DNA of 64,000 nt from Frondihabitans sp. PhB188 (GTDB lineage Bacteria > Actinomycetota > Actinomycetes > Actinomycetales > Microbacteriaceae), in NCBI RefSeq assembly GCF_003752365.1, contig NZ_RJUO01000003.1:186001-250000 (forward strand). Direction: 5' to 3'. How positions within the stretch are numbered: the first letter of the stretch is position 1; each line of letters starts with the position of its first letter. A program made the translations under genes and the position numbers. Below are positions 34,755 to 46,055 of the stretch, in pieces. The notes beneath the pieces were generated by a model, which saw only the letters and a program-made list of their open reading frames with translations, made no database searches and was not told where the DNA came from.

Positions 34755-35387
34755 TCAGACCAGCTTCTTCGCCGACCGCCCGGACGCGAATCGCGACAGG
34801 GCGCCCGAGGCGGCGAGGCCGCGGACGGCGAGCCACGACAGGAGGCCGGCGAGCACGACGCCCGAGACGACGGCCGAGACGATGTAGACGACCTTGAACT
34901 CGGCGGCGAGCGCGGCGACGCTCGAGAAGTTGGTGTCGAGCAGGCCGGTCACGAGTCCCGCTCCAGCACCGGCCAGGAGGGCGGTGCCGAGACGCCACGA
35001 CTTGTACAGGAACAGCGCGAGGACGAGCTCGGCTCCGAGGCCCTCCAGGATGCCCCAGATGAGCGTCGAGAATCCCCACTGGGTGCCGACGAGCATCGAG
35101 ACCACGGCGGCGACGATCTCGGTGTAGAGCGCCGCGCCGGGCTTCCGGATGACGAGCCCGCCGAGCACGCCGGCGAACAGCCAGCCGCCTGCGAGCAGAC
35201 CGTCGAGCCCGGGCGAGAAGGCCAGGACGCCGCTGAGCGGAGTCCAGGCGAGGCCCCACGCCCAGAAGATGACGCCGGAGGCGACTCCGAGGACGCTGGC
35301 GACGACGATGTCGACGACCCGCCACCGACGAGTGGGCTTCGTGGTCGTGGCAGTGGACGCCTCGCGAGTGCGTGCAGAAACAGACAT
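34755..35387 (-). CDS. ykoE: ECF transporter S component, YkoE family (thiamine precursor)
   Basis: A 210-residue substrate-binding membrane protein with five or six hydrophobic helices. RWRVVDIVVASVLGVASGVIFW and WGLAWTPLSGVLAF match YkoE, whose systems are predicted to import hydroxymethylpyrimidine or thiamine. ATG 35387 is downstream of a TPP riboswitch with GGAGGAG before the start; longer in-frame starts would run through the riboswitch. Confidence 0.93.
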   Translation of the reverse strand: MSVSARTREASTATTTKPTRRWRVVDIVVASVLGVASGVIFWAWGLAWTPLSGVLAFSPGLDGLLAGGWLFAGVLGGLVIRKPGAALYTEIVAAVVSMLVGTQWGFSTLIWGILEGLGAELVLALFLYKSWRLGTALLAGAGAGLVTGLLDTNFSSVAALAAEFKVVYIVSAVVSGVVLAGLLSWLAVRGLAASGALSRFASGRSAKKLV

Positions 35388-35398
35388 GGTCAGATCTC

Positions 35399-35490
35399 CT
35401 CCCTGCGCCGGCATGATCCGGATCAGGTTCGACGGTCGAAGCGTGGATCGCTTCCTCTCAGCCCGGCTCACCGGACTCCCGTGTGTTGTG
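35399..35490 (-). promoter_or_regulatory. TPP riboswitch (THI element)
   Basis: On the minus strand the conserved pieces appear in order: CGGGAGTCCGG, GGCTGAGAGGAAGC, then GAACCTGATCCGGATCATGC and the closing GCGCAGGGAGGAG. The last overlaps the ribosome binding site of ykoE, so thiamine pyrophosphate probably blocks translation of the transporter operon. Confidence 0.94.
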
Positions 35491-35496
35491 GCGCCC

Positions 35497-35502
35497 ACTC
35501 TA
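35497..35502 (-). promoter_or_regulatory. -10 box TAGAGT of the ykoE operon
   Basis: TAGAGT lies about seven bases before the 5' edge of the TPP riboswitch, as expected for a promoter that transcribes the whole aptamer. Confidence 0.6.
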
Positions 35503-35588
35503 GCGCGGCTCGCCACCCCGTGGTTCCTGGGATCGAATTTGAATGTAAGGTTCTGTACACATAACCCGAAACCGACCAGGAGAATCGA

Positions 35589-35894
35589 ATGAATCGTCCC
35601 GCTACCGTTTTCGTCGCGGTATGTGCCGCCGCCCTCTGCGTAGCCGCCGCGTCCCCCGTCGTTGCCGATCCGAGCCCGCACTCCTCTGCGCCGTCGGCTG
35701 TCTCGACGCAGTCGATCGAAGGCGTGATGGTCAGGGGCCTCCCCAGCATGAGATCGCTGGCGCAGCTCGAGAACCATGTAGCCGCGAATTCGACGCAGAT
35801 CACGGTGGACGCCCGCACCGGCGACCTTCTCGAAGTGGACGCCTCGGCTGCCCCCGGCGGATCGGCACCCGGGAATTTCGGGCAGATCTACTGA
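35589..35894 (+). CDS. Small secreted protein of unknown function
   Basis: A 101-residue protein with a Sec signal peptide (residues 1-26, basic start, hydrophobic AVCAAALCVAAAS core, cleavage near VVA-DP). The mature part of about 75 residues ends in GGSAPGNFGQIY. It has no mature cysteine and no sorting motif. AGGAG lies eight bases before the ATG, and the upstream DNA at 35530-35580 is unusually A+T-rich, suggesting a real promoter. It diverges from the ykoE operon. I do not recognise a family. Confidence 0.65.
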   Translation: MNRPATVFVAVCAAALCVAAASPVVADPSPHSSAPSAVSTQSIEGVMVRGLPSMRSLAQLENHVAANSTQITVDARTGDLLEVDASAAPGGSAPGNFGQIY

Positions 35895-35982
35895 TCCGGG
35901 AGGGTCGGCGGGGGCTGGTCGGCGTGGGCGCGTCCCCGGCGACGCGCCGAGACCGACGAGCACCCGCCGAAGCGACCGGGCC

Positions 35983-36012
35983 GGCGCGCGCCAGGCCCGG
36001 CCGGCGCGCGCC
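35983..36012. repeat. Two 20-bp-spaced copies of the palindrome GGCGCGCGCC
   Basis: The self-complementary decamer GGCGCGCGCC occurs at 35983-35992 and 36003-36012, each after CC, in the gap between the secreted protein and the alpha/beta hydrolase. The copies could form alternative hairpins; no function is known. Confidence 0.7.
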
Positions 36013-36063
36013 GAGCCGCACGGCGGCCATGGGGCGTCCACCTTGCTGTGTTAGCAATGGAGG

Positions 36064-37344
36064 ATGAAGTCGGGGAGGGTGACGCGCGGTCTCGCCCTGC
36101 TCGCTGTCCTCGGCGTGGCGGTCCTGGTGCTCGTGTCGGTCGAGACCGGCTCCGACACTCGGCAGACCGCCGGCCACGCGCCGGGGCTTCCCGCGGGCCT
36201 GGCGATCGCGGGCCCGGCCACGCCCGACTTCCCGATGCCCGGCTCAGGCGGCCGCAAGGCGGGCGACGTCACGGCCGCGGGGCCGGAGGGCGAGCCCACC
36301 GCGTCGACGACGGCTCCCCCGGCGGCATCGCGCGACCGCCAGAGCGACCGGTCGCAGGTGGCGACGGGCGGCGGATCGAGCAGCATCGCGGCGGGAGACG
36401 CAGGCCCGGCCGGCGATGCGCTGACCGTCAACCCGTACAGCTTCCGCCTCGGCCTGATCACCGGCACGGTGGTCGAGCCCGACGCCCGCAACTGGGCGGC
36501 ACGCTCGGTCGCGGACGGCCCGCTGCTGCTCTTTCTGCCCGCGACCGGCCACATCCCGAACGACTACCGCAGGTTCTTGACGACGGCGGCCGAGGCCGGC
36601 TACCACGTGCTCGGGCTCGACTACTTCAATCGCGGCAAGTCGGTCGCCACCACCTGCGGCGTCGACGCCCGGTGCTACACGATGGTGCAGCAGAACCGCT
36701 TCAACGGCAGCGCCCCCAACCACTTCAGCAAGATCGGCGCCGCCAACTCGGTGCTCGCGCGCCTCCGCGCGTCCCTCGCGTACCTGCAGAAGGCCGACCC
36801 GAACGGCGGCTGGGGCCAGTACAGCGACGACGGCTTGATCAAGTGGAAGAGCATCGTCGTCGCCGGCCACTCCCAGGGGGGCGGCGAGTCGGCGTACATC
36901 GCCCACCGTCACGACGTGAAGGGCCAGCTGACGTTCGCCTCTCCGATCATCACCGACGCCGACGCCAAGGCGTCGTGGCTCGACACCCGGAGCGCGACCC
37001 CTGCCAGCCGCATGTACGGGTTCGACTCGTGGGGCGACACGTTCTACGGGCGAATCCTGAATTCCTGGCAGGAACTCGGCCTCGCCGGGCCCGTGGTCCG
37101 CTCGAGGGTGCCCGTCCCCGCCGCTTCCGATACCGGCGTGCACCGCCTCGTGACCACGCTCTACCTCGGCGACGGCCGCCTCTCGCACCTGCGGACCATC
37201 ACCGACTCGACCCCGCTCGACGCCGACGGCACGCCCGTGTTCGAGCCGGTCTGGAAGTGGATGCTCGCGCGGCTGTACGTCGACCCGCAGAGCCCCGCGG
37301 CGGTCGAGGAGAAGGCCGAGAAGGCCGACTCCCTCGCGAAGTGA
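36064..37344 (+). CDS. Secreted or membrane-anchored alpha/beta hydrolase
   Basis: A 426-residue protein with an N-terminal hydrophobic anchor or signal (residues 8-26), then a low-complexity linker to about residue 115. An alpha/beta-hydrolase domain follows: LLLFLPATGHIPNDYRRFL (oxyanion region) and the nucleophile elbow GHSQGGG with Ser270. The acid/base residues should lie in the last third (an Asp near TLYLGDGR, the His of SHLRT). Function is unknown; an esterase acting outside the membrane is likely. GGAGG directly precedes the ATG. Confidence 0.82.
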   Translation: MKSGRVTRGLALLAVLGVAVLVLVSVETGSDTRQTAGHAPGLPAGLAIAGPATPDFPMPGSGGRKAGDVTAAGPEGEPTASTTAPPAASRDRQSDRSQVATGGGSSSIAAGDAGPAGDALTVNPYSFRLGLITGTVVEPDARNWAARSVADGPLLLFLPATGHIPNDYRRFLTTAAEAGYHVLGLDYFNRGKSVATTCGVDARCYTMVQQNRFNGSAPNHFSKIGAANSVLARLRASLAYLQKADPNGGWGQYSDDGLIKWKSIVVAGHSQGGGESAYIAHRHDVKGQLTFASPIITDADAKASWLDTRSATPASRMYGFDSWGDTFYGRILNSWQELGLAGPVVRSRVPVPAASDTGVHRLVTTLYLGDGRLSHLRTITDSTPLDADGTPVFEPVWKWMLARLYVDPQSPAAVEEKAEKADSLAK

Positions 37345-37351
37345 TGCCGCG

Positions 37352-38302
37352 TCAGGCCGGTTGCAGTTCCAGCTGTCCGTCCGCCCTCAGCCAGTCGAGC
37401 CCCTCCTGAATCGCCTGCAGCGACGTGTAGCGGGGTGCGTAGCCGAGCAGCAGCCGCGCCTTCTCGATCGAGACCGAGTGGCTCCGCCCGATGTGCTCGT
37501 GGCTCGCGTCGGCGTGCTCGGCCGTCGTCGTCGCGCGGAAGTCGCGGAACGGCAGGAAGGTGAGGTTCGGCTCGACGCCGTACCACCGGGCGATGCCGGT
37601 CGCGACGCCGCGGAGGGTCATCGCTCGCTCCGAGACGACGTGGAACGACTCCCCGGTCGGCTGCCGCTCAGCCGCGAGCTGGAACGCCTGAGCGACGTCG
37701 TCGGCGTGGACGTGGTGGACGGTCTCGAGGCCGAAGTTCGGGATCGCTACCTCGCGGCCAGCGGCGAGGTCGTTCCAGACACCGAGGTCGAGATTGCCCT
37801 GCGCGTTGATCATCGGCCAGCCCGGCCCGGTGATGTGACCCGGGTGCAGGACGGTCGAGCGGAGACCGCCCGGTCTGCGCGCCTCGGCGAGGAGGAGCTT
37901 CTCGATCGCGGCCTTGCCGACGCCGTAGGACCCGTAGGGCGTCCGCTCGGCGTCTTCGGTGATCGGGACCTCGAGGCTCGGCCCGTGCACCCAGATCGTT
38001 CCGCAGTGCACCAGGAACGCGCCGGTGCCGCGAAGGGCGTCGACCAGCTGCTGGGCCGACTCGGGCGTGAAGCAGACCATGTCGATGACGACGTCGGCAC
38101 CCAGGTTGCGGATGGCGGTGGCGAAGCCGGGGTCGGCCTCGCGGTCGAGGACGATGCGCTCGACGCGGTTCCACGCCGGGTCCGACCGGTAGGGGGCGCT
38201 GACGCCCCGGCTGACGGCCACGACGTCGTGCCCGGCGAGCACCAGCCTCGGCACGAGATAGCCCCCGACGTGCCCCGTTGCTCCGATGACGACGATCTTC
38301 AT
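37352..38302 (-). CDS. NAD-dependent epimerase/dehydratase
   Basis: A 316-residue extended SDR. Rossmann motif VIGATGHVGGYL is at residues 5-16. TIWVHG holds the position of the usual Ser/Thr, and YGSYGVGKAAIEKLL contains the YxxxK catalytic pair. It probably epimerises, dehydrates or reduces a sugar-nucleotide-type substrate. AAGGAG lies five bases before the ATG. It converges with the alpha/beta hydrolase. Confidence 0.88.
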   Translation of the reverse strand: MKIVVIGATGHVGGYLVPRLVLAGHDVVAVSRGVSAPYRSDPAWNRVERIVLDREADPGFATAIRNLGADVVIDMVCFTPESAQQLVDALRGTGAFLVHCGTIWVHGPSLEVPITEDAERTPYGSYGVGKAAIEKLLLAEARRPGGLRSTVLHPGHITGPGWPMINAQGNLDLGVWNDLAAGREVAIPNFGLETVHHVHADDVAQAFQLAAERQPTGESFHVVSERAMTLRGVATGIARWYGVEPNLTFLPFRDFRATTTAEHADASHEHIGRSHSVSIEKARLLLGYAPRYTSLQAIQEGLDWLRADGQLELQPA

Positions 38303-38407
38303 GCCAGCTCCTTCGCGTGCGCCGCAAGCACGTCGCGACGGATGCGACGCGCGGGTGTCGCGGTCCGGAACCCGACCATACGCCCGGACAGGCACAGCTA
38401 ACGCCCC

Positions 38408-38413
38408 TAGGCT
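38408..38413 (+). promoter_or_regulatory. -10 box TAGGCT of the glgX-treY-treZ operon
   Basis: TAGGCT would start transcription near 38420. The short leader carries GGAGG five bases before the glgX ATG, so this operon has a conventional leadered mRNA. Confidence 0.5.
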
Positions 38414-38437
38414 GTAACGAGTCCTGACGGAGGTTCG

Positions 38438-40555
38438 ATGATCACCTGGCCCGGCAACCCCTATCCCCTGGGTGCGACGTACGACGGCAGCGGTACCAAT
38501 TTCGCGATCTACTCCGAAGCGGCAGATCTGGTGCAGCTGTGCCTGTTCGACGATCAGGGCGTCGAGACGCGCGTCGACCTCGTCGAGGTGGACGCCTACG
38601 TGTGGCACGCCTACCTGCCGAGCGTGCAGCCCGGCCAGGTCTACGGCTACCGCGTCCACGGCCAGTACGACCCCGCCACGGGGCACCGGGCCAACCCGAA
38701 CAAGCTGCTCCTCGACCCGTACGCCAAGGCCACGGCCGGCGAGATCGACTGGGACGAGGCGCTGTTCGCGTACAACTTCGGCGCGCCCGATTCCCGGAAC
38801 GACAAGGACAGCGCCCCGCACATGATGATGGGCGTCGTCATCAACCCGTACTTCGACTGGCAGGGCGACCGGCCGCCCAAGTACAGCTACGACGAGTCGG
38901 TCATCTACGAGGCGCACGTCAAGGGCCTGACGGAGACGCACCCCGGCATCCCCGAGCACGAGCGCGGCACCTACGCCGGCGTCGCGAACCCGGTGATCAT
39001 CGAGCACCTGAAGAGCCTCGGCGTCACGGCGATCGAGCTGATGCCGGTGCACCAGTTCGTGCAAGACAACACGCTGCTCGAGAAGGGCCTCCGCAACTAC
39101 TGGGGCTACAACACGATCGGCTTCTTTGCGCCGCACCAGCAGTACTCGTCCGTGCTCGACCACGGGCAGCAGGTGCAGGAGTTCAAGACGATGGTCCGCG
39201 TGCTCCACGACGCGGGCATCGAGGTCATCATCGACGTCGTCTACAACCACACGGCCGAAGGCAACCACCTGGGCCCGACGCTGTCGTTCAAGGGCATCGA
39301 CAACGCCGCCTACTACCGGCTCGTCGAAGACGACCAGCAGTACTACATGGACTACACGGGCACCGGCAACAGCCTCAACGTCCGTCACCCGCACTCGCTC
39401 CAGCTGATCATGGACTCCCTCCGCTACTGGGTCACCGAGATGCACGTCGACGGCTTCCGCTTCGACCTCGCGGCGGCTCTCGCACGCGAGTTCTACGAGG
39501 TCGACCGGCTCTCGACCTTCTTCGAGCTCGTGCAGCAGGATCCGATCGTGTCGCAGGTCAAGCTCATCGCCGAGCCGTGGGACGTCGGGCCCGGCGGCTA
39601 CCAGGTCGGCAACTTCCCGCCGCAGTGGACCGAGTGGAACGGCAAGTACCGCGACACCGTGCGCGACTTCTGGCGGGGTGAGCCGGCGACGCTCGGCGAG
39701 TTCGCCTCTCGCATCACAGGATCAGCAGACCTCTACCAGCGCGACGGCCGTCGCCCGATCGCGTCGATCAACTTCGTCACCGCGCACGACGGCTTCACGA
39801 TGCGCGACCTGGTGTCGTACAACGAGAAGCGCAACGACGCCAACGGCGAGAACGGCAACGACGGCGAGAGCCACAACCGGTCGTGGAACTCCGGCGCGGA
39901 GGGCCCCACCAAAGACAAGAAGGTGGAGCAGCTGCGTCGCCAGCGCGTCCGCAACTTCCTCGCCACGCTGATGCTCAGCCAGGGCGTCCCGATGCTCGTG
40001 CACGGCGACGAGCTCGGCCGCACCCAGCTCGGCAACAACAACACGTACGCGCAGGACAACGAGCTCAGCTGGATCGACTGGGAGAACGCCGACGACGACC
40101 TCATCGCGTTCACCACCAAGCTCGTCCACCTTCGCCGCGACCACCCGACGTTCCGCCGCCAGCGCTACTTCGACGGCCGATCGGTCCGCCGGGGTGAGGG
40201 CGATCCGCTGCCCGACATCGTCTGGCTGACGCCCGAGGGCGACGCCATGCAGCCCGAGGAGTGGGACTCCGGTTTCGGCCGCTCGATCGGGATGTTCCTG
40301 AACGGCAACGGCATCCACGGGCGCGACTCCCGCGGCGGCCGGATCACCGACGTGAACTTCCTGCTCTACTTCAACGCCCACGACGACACAGTGACGTTCA
40401 CCGTCCCGACGGACGAGTACGCCGATAAATGGGAGGTCGTCATCGACACCGTTCTGCCCAAGCGACCCGCCACGCCCGTGAAGCCCGGCGACAGCCTGCC
40501 TGTCGCCGGCCGCTCGATGGTGGTCCTCCGCGCGATCGAGCAGGTCGCCCGATGA
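38438..40555 (+). CDS. glgX: Glycogen debranching enzyme GlgX
   Basis: A 705-residue GH13 isoamylase-type enzyme that removes alpha-1,6 branches from glycogen or limit dextrin. An N-terminal CBM48-like domain ([20 protein letters not shown]) precedes the barrel. Catalytic residues are visible: nucleophile Asp343 (FRFDLA), acid/base Glu379 (LIAEPWD) and Asp451 (TAHDGF). It is coupled to treY by a four-base overlap, so it probably supplies linear maltodextrins for trehalose synthesis. Confidence 0.96.
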   Translation: MITWPGNPYPLGATYDGSGTNFAIYSEAADLVQLCLFDDQGVETRVDLVEVDAYVWHAYLPSVQPGQVYGYRVHGQYDPATGHRANPNKLLLDPYAKATAGEIDWDEALFAYNFGAPDSRNDKDSAPHMMMGVVINPYFDWQGDRPPKYSYDESVIYEAHVKGLTETHPGIPEHERGTYAGVANPVIIEHLKSLGVTAIELMPVHQFVQDNTLLEKGLRNYWGYNTIGFFAPHQQYSSVLDHGQQVQEFKTMVRVLHDAGIEVIIDVVYNHTAEGNHLGPTLSFKGIDNAAYYRLVEDDQQYYMDYTGTGNSLNVRHPHSLQLIMDSLRYWVTEMHVDGFRFDLAAALAREFYEVDRLSTFFELVQQDPIVSQVKLIAEPWDVGPGGYQVGNFPPQWTEWNGKYRDTVRDFWRGEPATLGEFASRITGSADLYQRDGRRPIASINFVTAHDGFTMRDLVSYNEKRNDANGENGNDGESHNRSWNSGAEGPTKDKKVEQLRRQRVRNFLATLMLSQGVPMLVHGDELGRTQLGNNNTYAQDNELSWIDWENADDDLIAFTTKLVHLRRDHPTFRRQRYFDGRSVRRGEGDPLPDIVWLTPEGDAMQPEEWDSGFGRSIGMFLNGNGIHGRDSRGGRITDVNFLLYFNAHDDTVTFTVPTDEYADKWEVVIDTVLPKRPATPVKPGDSLPVAGRSMVVLRAIEQVAR

Positions 40556-42899
40556 CCCGCGAGCACGCGCCGCTCTCCACGTACCGGCTCCAGATCCGTG
40601 CGTCGTTCGACCTGACCGCCGCGGCCGACGTGACGCAGTACCTCCGCGACCTCGGCGTCGACTGGGTCTACCTGTCGCCCGTGCTCGAAGCCGAAAAGGG
40701 CAGCGACCACGGGTACGACGTCGTCGACCACTCGCGCATCGACCCCGCCCGCGGCGGCGAGGTCGGCCTCCACTCGCTGGCCGACCGCGCGCACCTCTTC
40801 GGGCTCGGCGTGCTCATCGACATCGTGCCGAACCACATGGGAGTCGCCTCGCCGGCGACGAACTCGTGGTGGTGGGACCTCTTGAAGCACGGCACCGACT
40901 CGCGCTACGCGACCGCCTTCGACGTCGACTGGGCGGCGGGCGGCGGCAAGGTGCTCATCCCGGTCCTCGGCGACGACGGCGACGACCGCCTCGACGACCT
41001 CAGGATCGAGGGCGACGAGCTCCGCTACTTCGACAACCGCTACCCGCTGGCGCCCGGCACCTTCTCGGAGGGCGACTCCCCCGTCGACGTCCACGCTCGC
41101 CAGAACTACGAGCTCGTGTACTGGAAGCGCGCCGACTCCGACCTGAACTACCGGCGCTTCTTCGCCGTCAACACCCTCGCCGGCATCCGCGTCGAGGAGC
41201 CCTGGGTATTCGACGAGTCGCACGCCGAGATCGGCCGCTGGTTCCGCGACGGGATCGCCGACGGCCTCCGGGTCGACCACCCGGACGGCCTCGCCGACCC
41301 CGCGGGCTACCTCGACCGTCTCCGCGAGCTGACCGGCGGCGCGCACGTGCTCGTCGAGAAGATCCTCGAGGGTCCGGAGGAGCTGCCTCACGACTGGGCC
41401 ACGGCCGGCACAACGGGCTACGACGCGCTCGGCGAGTTCGACCGCGTTCTGGTCGACCCCGACGGCGCCGCCGCGCTGGGCGCGCTCGACGCATCCGTCC
41501 GTGACGGCAGCCAGCCCGTCGACTGGCACGACATGATCCTGGGCACGAAGCTCGGGATCGCCGACGGGATCCTCGGGAGCGAGATCAACCGGCTGGCGCG
41601 GATGCTCGCGCCCGATGGCGGCGCGCCGGTTCCTGCGACCGTCGAAGCTCTGGCCGAGCTCGCCGCCGCCTTCCCCGTGTACCGCAGCTATCTGCCGCAG
41701 GGCGGCGAGCAGCTCGCCGAAGCCGCGGCCATCGCAGAGCGGGCCCGCCCCGACCTCACCGACGCGATCGCCGACGTCGTGGCCCGTCTGGGCGACCCGA
41801 GCGACCCCGCCGCCGTGCGCTTCCAGCAGACGAGCGGCATGGTGATGGCCAAGGGCGTCGAAGACACAGCCTTCTACCGCTACAGCCGCCTGGTGTCGTT
41901 GAACGAGGTGGGTGCCGAGCCGAACGTCTTCGCGCTCTCGCAGGCCGAGTTCCACCAGCGGCAGCAGAAGCGGCTCGCGACGTACCCGCACGCCATGACG
42001 ACCCTGTCGACGCACGACACCAAGCGGTCGGCGGATGTCCGTGCCCGCATCAGCGTGCTGTCGGAAGTCGCCGTCGAGTGGGCGGCCGCGCTCGGACGCC
42101 TTCGCGAACTGGCGCCGCTCGGCGACGGGCCGTTCGAGAACCTCCTCTGGCAGAGCATCGTCGGGGTCTGGCCCGCGTCGCGCGAACGACTTCACGACTA
42201 CGCCGAGAAGGCGTCGCGGGAGGCCGGCACCTCGACCGCCTGGACCGACCAGAACGCCGAGTTCGAAGAGAAGATGCATGCCCTCGTCGACTCGTGCTTC
42301 GACGACGAGCGCGTCGAGGCCGAGCTGCACCGCGTCGTCGATCTCGTGCGCGATGCCGGCTGGAGCAACTCGCTGAGCCTCCAGCTGCTGCAGCTCACCG
42401 GCCCGGGAGCCCCCGACGTCTACCAGGGCTGCGAGCTGTGGGACTACTCGCTCGTCGACCCCGACAACCGCCGCGCCGTCGACTTCGACCTGCGCCGCCT
42501 GTACCTCGCGGCGATCAACGAGGGCGAGACGCCGGCTGTCGACGAGAGCGGCGCCGCCAAGCTTCTCGTCACGCACCGCGCGCTCACGCTGCGCCGCGAC
42601 CGGTCCGAGCTGTTCGAGCGGTACGCGCCGCTGCCCGTGTTCGGCGAGGCGGCCTCCTCGGCCGTCGCCGTCGATCGCGGCGGGGCCATCGCCGTCGCCA
42701 CGAGGCTCCCGGTCGGGCTCGCCGAATCGGGCGGCTGGCGCGACACCGTACTGCACCTCTCGGGCGGCGACCGCATCGACGTGCTCACCGGCCGTCGGCA
42801 CTCGGGCTCGCGCCTGCGGCTCGCCGATGTGCTCTCCACGTACCCGGTGGCGCTGCTGATCCCTGCTCCCGACGACTCATCCACCCCCGACTCCGAGGT

Positions 42900-42903
<4 letters not shown>
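40552..42903 (+). CDS. treY: Malto-oligosyltrehalose synthase TreY
   Basis: A 783-residue GH13 enzyme that converts the reducing-end alpha-1,4 bond of maltodextrin to alpha-1,1, making malto-oligosyltrehalose. The N-terminus [13 protein letters not shown] and the blocks [42 protein letters not shown] (nucleophile region), [14 protein letters not shown] and [17 protein letters not shown] are characteristic. The ATG at 40552 overlaps the glgX stop; the stop overlaps treZ. All three enzymes should be made in fixed proportion. Confidence 0.97.
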
Positions 42904-44657
<1,754 letters not shown>

Positions 44658-44679
44658 GCGGCGCGCCGCCCGCGCCGCC

Positions 44680-44737
44680 CTGCGCCCATGCTCCTCGACC
44701 CGTCGAGGCTGCGCCTATGCTCCTCGACCCGTTGAGT
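44680..44737. repeat. 29-bp tandem duplication
   Basis: Two adjacent 29-bp units (44680-44708 and 44709-44737) sharing ATGCTCCTCGACCCGT differ at three positions. The second unit runs into the 3' end of the minus-strand acyltransferase gene and encodes its last residues. Each unit has a small hairpin (CCTCGAC/GTCGAGG, perfect in the first). Confidence 0.85.
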
Positions 44738-45377
44738 ACGAATCGACGTACTCCTGCGGCGTCAGCGCCGCGATCGCGGCCATCACCTCGTCGGTGACCG
44801 CACGCAGCCGCGTCGCGTCGTAGTCGCCCTCGACCTTCTCGAAGTGGATCGGCTCGCCGAAGACGACCGTGACTCGCGCGCGCCTCGGCAGCTTCGAGCC
44901 CTTCACCATCACCTGGTCGCTCCCCTGGATGCCGAACGGCACGATCGGCACGCCCGACGACAGCACCATCCGCGCCACCCCGGTGCGGCCCCGGTGCAGG
45001 CTGCCGTCACGGCTCCGGGAACCCTCGGGGTAGATGCCGAGGGCGCCGCCGGAGGCGAGGACCCCGAGGCCGGTCTGCAGCGAGGCCTTGGCGGCCGAGC
45101 CGCCCGCCCGGTCGATGGGGAGCTGGCCGATCTGCGTCAGGAACCAGCCGAGCAGCCGCCCGCCTAAACCGGTCTTCGTGAAGTAGTCGCTGGCTGTCAG
45201 GTAGGTCATCGGCCGGAGGACGACGGCCGGCACGAACACCGAGTCGATGAAGGCGATGTGGTTGCCGGCGAGGATCACTCCCCCGCGCTTCGGGATGTTC
45301 GAGAGGCCGCTGACCCTCACCCGGAAGAACGCGAACATGACGGGCCGGACGACGAAGAAGCGCAGGAAGCGGTACAC
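44715..45377 (-). CDS. 1-acyl-glycerol-3-phosphate acyltransferase family protein (PlsC-like)
   Basis: A 220-residue membrane-associated phospholipid acyltransferase. The catalytic motif HxxxxD is His40-Asp45 (GNHIAFID), followed by the acceptor-binding YPEGSRSRDG and the later IVPFGIQGSD. It likely makes phosphatidic acid or a related lipid. GTG 45377 is chosen because the family N-terminus is short and a TACAGT box lies seven bases upstream; longer in-frame extensions are Arg-rich and implausible. The C-terminal tail STGRGA is encoded by the tandem duplication. Confidence 0.88.
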   Translation of the reverse strand: MYRFLRFFVVRPVMFAFFRVRVSGLSNIPKRGGVILAGNHIAFIDSVFVPAVVLRPMTYLTASDYFTKTGLGGRLLGWFLTQIGQLPIDRAGGSAAKASLQTGLGVLASGGALGIYPEGSRSRDGSLHRGRTGVARMVLSSGVPIVPFGIQGSDQVMVKGSKLPRRARVTVVFGEPIHFEKVEGDYDATRLRAVTDEVMAAIAALTPQEYVDSYSTGRGA

Positions 45378-45384
45378 GCCAGCA

Positions 45385-45390
45385 ACTGTA
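45385..45390 (-). promoter_or_regulatory. -10 box TACAGT, leaderless start of the PlsC-like gene
   Basis: TACAGT ends seven bases before GTG 45377. This box decides the start among several in-frame choices. Confidence 0.55.
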
Positions 45391-45403
45391 GAGGGCCGAG
45401 CGG

Positions 45404-46054
45404 CTAGGCCGTCGTCGAAACCAGTTCGGCGAACACGATCGTGTTCTGGTCGTAGTGCCCGATCGAGGCGTCGAAGGTACCGCCGCACGTGATGAGGCGC
45501 AGCTGCGGCGTCGGCGACGTGCCGTAGACGTCGCTGGTCGGGAACTCCGATTTGAGCGCGGCGCGGCTTCCGGTCACGCTCCACGTCTGGACGGCCCCCG
45601 ACGAGAGCGTCACCTTCACGGTGTCGCCAGCGGCGAGCTGCGCCAGGTGCAGGAAGACACCGGGCCCGGTCGTCGAGTCGATGTGACCGGCGATGATGGC
45701 TGGTCCGACAGCGCCGGGCACGACCCCCTTGGCGTACCAGCCGGCGTCGGTCGCATTGGTGGGCGGGTCGAGCTCCCCCTGGGCGCCGATCGCGAGGTCT
45801 TGCATTCCCGCTGACACGCCGAGCTTCGCGATGGCGATCTTCGTCGGCACCACGCCCGCCGCCGGAGCACTCGAGAGCGAGCTCTCGTCCGGGTCCTGGA
45901 GGCGTCCCGCGGCTCCGGGGCCGGGGGTCGGCGTCGAGGTGGCGGTCGCGGTGGGCGCCGCCTCGGTGGTCGCGCCGGTCGAGCAGGCCGCGAGGCCCGC
46001 CACGACCAGGGCGGCGGCGGCGAGCGCGGCGCTCGCGCGTGCAGGGAGTCTCAT
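45404..46054 (-). CDS. Class F sortase
   Basis: A 216-residue exported transpeptidase-like protein. It has a signal peptide with a lipobox-like LAAC (Cys24), a Thr/Pro linker, then the sortase barrel. The active-site His124 is in IIAGHID and Cys190 in RLITCGG. In this class an arginine is usually expected shortly after the cysteine, but the segment reads TFDASIGHYDQN without any, so activity is uncertain. It is separated from the GH8 stop by one base and is the last gene of the polysaccharide locus. No LPXTG substrate is visible in the window. Confidence 0.87.
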   Translation of the reverse strand: MRLPARASAALAAAALVVAGLAACSTGATTEAAPTATATSTPTPGPGAAGRLQDPDESSLSSAPAAGVVPTKIAIAKLGVSAGMQDLAIGAQGELDPPTNATDAGWYAKGVVPGAVGPAIIAGHIDSTTGPGVFLHLAQLAAGDTVKVTLSSGAVQTWSVTGSRAALKSEFPTSDVYGTSPTPQLRLITCGGTFDASIGHYDQNTIVFAELVSTTA

Positions 46055-46055
46055 G

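Noticed and set aside
31927-34887. A 986-codon plus-strand open frame
   Set aside because: It is antisense to the ECF transporter genes and is Ser/Arg/Thr-rich without domains.
40366-42801. An 811-codon minus-strand open frame
   Set aside because: It is the shadow of treY.
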